A DNA stretch of 7,751 bases from Acidimicrobiaceae bacterium (GTDB lineage Bacteria > Actinomycetota > Acidimicrobiia > Acidimicrobiales > UBA8190): NCBI GenBank assembly GCA_003453695.1, contig DMNK01000028.1, positions 25,376 to 33,126 on the forward strand, given 5' to 3'. The position numbers and the translations under genes are program-made. Below, piece by piece: positions 6,292 to 7,751 of the stretch (within the stretch, counting starts at the first letter, position 1; each line of letters begins with the position of its first letter). The notes under the pieces were generated by a model. That model was not told the DNA's origin. It did not search any database and was given only the letters and a program-made list of their open reading frames with translations.

Positions 6292-7751
6292 TGCGGGATC
6301 ATCGGCGCCACCGGTGGCGACGGCGTGGTGGACGTGCTCCTGGACGGGCTCGAGCGCCTCGAGTACCGGGGATACGACTCGGCCGGGGTGGTGCTCCAGG
6401 CCGGCGGTGAGCTGTGGCGGGCGCGCGCCGCGCGCGGCACGCACTCGCTCGACGACCTGCGGCGCGTCGTGGACGGAAGCCCGCGCCCGGTGACGTCGGG
6501 CATCGGACACACCAGATGGGCCACCCACGGCCATCCCACCGAGCAGAACGCCCATCCCCATCTCGACTGCACCGGGCGGGTGGCGGTGGTGCACAACGGC
6601 ATCATCGAGAACTACCGCGAGCTGGCAGCCAAGCTGGCAGCCGACGGGCACGTCTTCACCTCCGACACCGACACCGAGGTGTTCGCCCACATGGTCGAGG
6701 ACGAGCTGTCCGGTGGCGCGTCTCTGGCCGAGGCGGTGCGGGCCACCCTGCGCCACATCCGGGGCGCCTTCGCCGTCGTCGTGGTGACCTCGGGGGAGCC
6801 CGGCACCCTGGTGGCCGCCCGCCGGGTGTCGCCGCTCATCGTGGGCGTGCGCGACGGCGAGGAGGCCGGGATGCGTCCCGAGGCGTACGTGGCCTCCGAC
6901 ATCCCCGCCATCCTGGGCCGCACCCGCCGGCTGTGGGCCATCGACGACGACCAGGTGGTCGAGATGCGTCCCGGGTCCATGCGCGTCACCACCGTGGCCG
7001 GCAAGGCCATCGACCTCCCGCCCCTCGAGGTCGACTACGACCTCGAGGCCGCCGAGAAGGGCGGCCAGCCCGACTTCATGAGCAAGGAGATGCTCGAGCA
7101 GCCCCAGGCCGTGGCCGACACCCTGCTCGGCCGGCTGCGCCCCGAGGGCACCTTCGCCCTCGACGAGCTGCGCATCGGGCCCGAGGAGCTGGCCGACGTG
7201 GAGCGGGTGGTGCTGGTGGCGTGCGGCTCGAGCTATCACGCCGGGCTCGTCGCCAAGTACGCCTTCGAGCACTGGGCCCGCATCGGCTGCGAGGTCGACA
7301 TCGCCTCGGAGTTCCGCTACCGCGACCCCGTGCTCGACGACCGTGCCCTGGTGGTGGGGATCAGCCAGTCGGGCGAGACCATCGACACCCTCCAGGCGCT
7401 GCGCGAGGCGCGGCAATGGGGGGCCAAGGTGCTCGCCGTCGCCAACGTCGTCGACTCGTCGATGGCGCGCGAGGCCGACGGGGTGCTCTACACCCGCGCC
7501 GGCCCCGAGATCGGCGTGGCCGCCACCAAGACGCACCTGGCCCAGCTGGCCGCCATGGAGGTGCTGGCGCTCTATCTCGCCCAGCTGCGCGGCGTGCTGT
7601 CCCCGGCCGACTCCCGCCTGCTCTTCGCCGACCTGACGGCGCTGCCCGGGCTCGTCTCCAAGACTCTGGCGCGTCATGACGAGGTGGCCCGGGTGGCCAA
7701 CCGGTTCAAAGACGTGCGCGACTTCTTCTTCCTGGGACGCCACGTCGGGCT
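6289..7751 (+). CDS. glmS: Glutamine-fructose-6-phosphate aminotransferase (isomerising), 3' end outside window
   Basis: GlmS makes glucosamine-6-phosphate from fructose-6-phosphate and glutamine, the committed step to UDP-GlcNAc. The visible 487 codons are about four fifths of the usual 610. The N-terminal glutaminase domain begins MCGIIG, with Cys2 as the nucleophile once Met is removed. It carries HTRWATHG (Arg76 region), HNGIIENY (102-109) and SDTDTE (125-130). The linker has KGGQPDFMSKEMLEQP (257-272), close to the usual KGGxxHFMxKEIxEQP. The first SIS sugar-isomerase domain shows ACGSSYHAG (311-319), SQSGETIDTL (359-368) and AGPEIGVAATKT (404-415). The second SIS domain is just starting (FFFLGR) when the window ends. 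All visible catalytic parts are present. The ATG lies 9 bp after the glmM stop, without a clear Shine-Dalgarno. Confidence 0.97.
   Translation, partial: MCGIIGATGGDGVVDVLLDGLERLEYRGYDSAGVVLQAGGELWRARAARGTHSLDDLRRVVDGSPRPVTSGIGHTRWATHGHPTEQNAHPHLDCTGRVAVVHNGIIENYRELAAKLAADGHVFTSDTDTEVFAHMVEDELSGGASLAEAVRATLRHIRGAFAVVVVTSGEPGTLVAARRVSPLIVGVRDGEEAGMRPEAYVASDIPAILGRTRRLWAIDDDQVVEMRPGSMRVTTVAGKAIDLPPLEVDYDLEAAEKGGQPDFMSKEMLEQPQAVADTLLGRLRPEGTFALDELRIGPEELADVERVVLVACGSSYHAGLVAKYAFEHWARIGCEVDIASEFRYRDPVLDDRALVVGISQSGETIDTLQALREARQWGAKVLAVANVVDSSMAREADGVLYTRAGPEIGVAATKTHLAQLAAMEVLALYLAQLRGVLSPADSRLLFADLTALPGLVSKTLARHDEVARVANRFKDVRDFFFLGRHVG

Noticed and set aside
4417..7743. An 1108-codon open frame on the minus strand
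   Set aside because: It is antisense to rpsI, glmM and glmS, whose conserved motifs are unmistakable. Its composition (Gly/His/Ala/Val-rich with no recognisable motif) is the usual shadow of GC-rich codon usage.

Overview
The window is a very GC-rich stretch of bacterial chromosome, with strong G/C preference at third codon positions. It reads as the 3' end of a ribosomal protein/RNA polymerase alpha operon, followed by the rplM-rpsI-glmM-glmS block. The order rpsK-rpsD-rpoA-rplQ-truA then rplM-rpsI-glmM-glmS is the classic actinobacterial arrangement. Three features fit a deep-branching actinobacterium, perhaps of the Acidimicrobiia type: GTG/TTG starts, a cysteine-containing (zinc-type) S4, and an L17 that begins with a GxPxxGRRLGG segment. 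The lineage is inference from gene order and protein style, not from a marker search.

Layout. Positions 1-3126 carry, all on the plus strand and tightly packed, the 3' end of rpsK, then rpsD, rpoA, rplQ and truA. rplQ and truA appear to overlap by TTGA. Positions 3161-3788 hold a minus-strand toxin-antitoxin cassette of VapBC type: a small intact-looking antitoxin ORF and a PIN-domain toxin that is visibly broken. The toxin has a premature stop and frame change in the middle, and two conserved acidic active-site positions are replaced. Positions 3789-3967 are a shared divergent regulatory region. It has a perfect 8-bp inverted repeat just upstream of the antitoxin and a candidate promoter and leader for the next plus-strand operon. 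From 3968 to the window end run rplM, rpsI, glmM and the first 487 codons of glmS, again on the plus strand; glmS runs off the end.

How the genes work together. S11, S4, L17, L13 and S9 are ribosome parts, alpha is the RNA polymerase assembly subunit, and TruA modifies tRNA anticodon arms. GlmS (fructose-6-phosphate to glucosamine-6-phosphate) and GlmM (glucosamine-6-phosphate to glucosamine-1-phosphate) are consecutive steps toward UDP-GlcNAc and peptidoglycan. The window therefore links growth-rate genes for translation with cell-wall precursor supply. The one accessory element is the decayed vapBC cassette between the two operons. It is the most interesting part of the window: a dead toxin next to an apparently retained antitoxin and operator, facing an essential ribosomal operon. 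I see no convincing previously undescribed system, CRISPR array, tRNA or insertion sequence.
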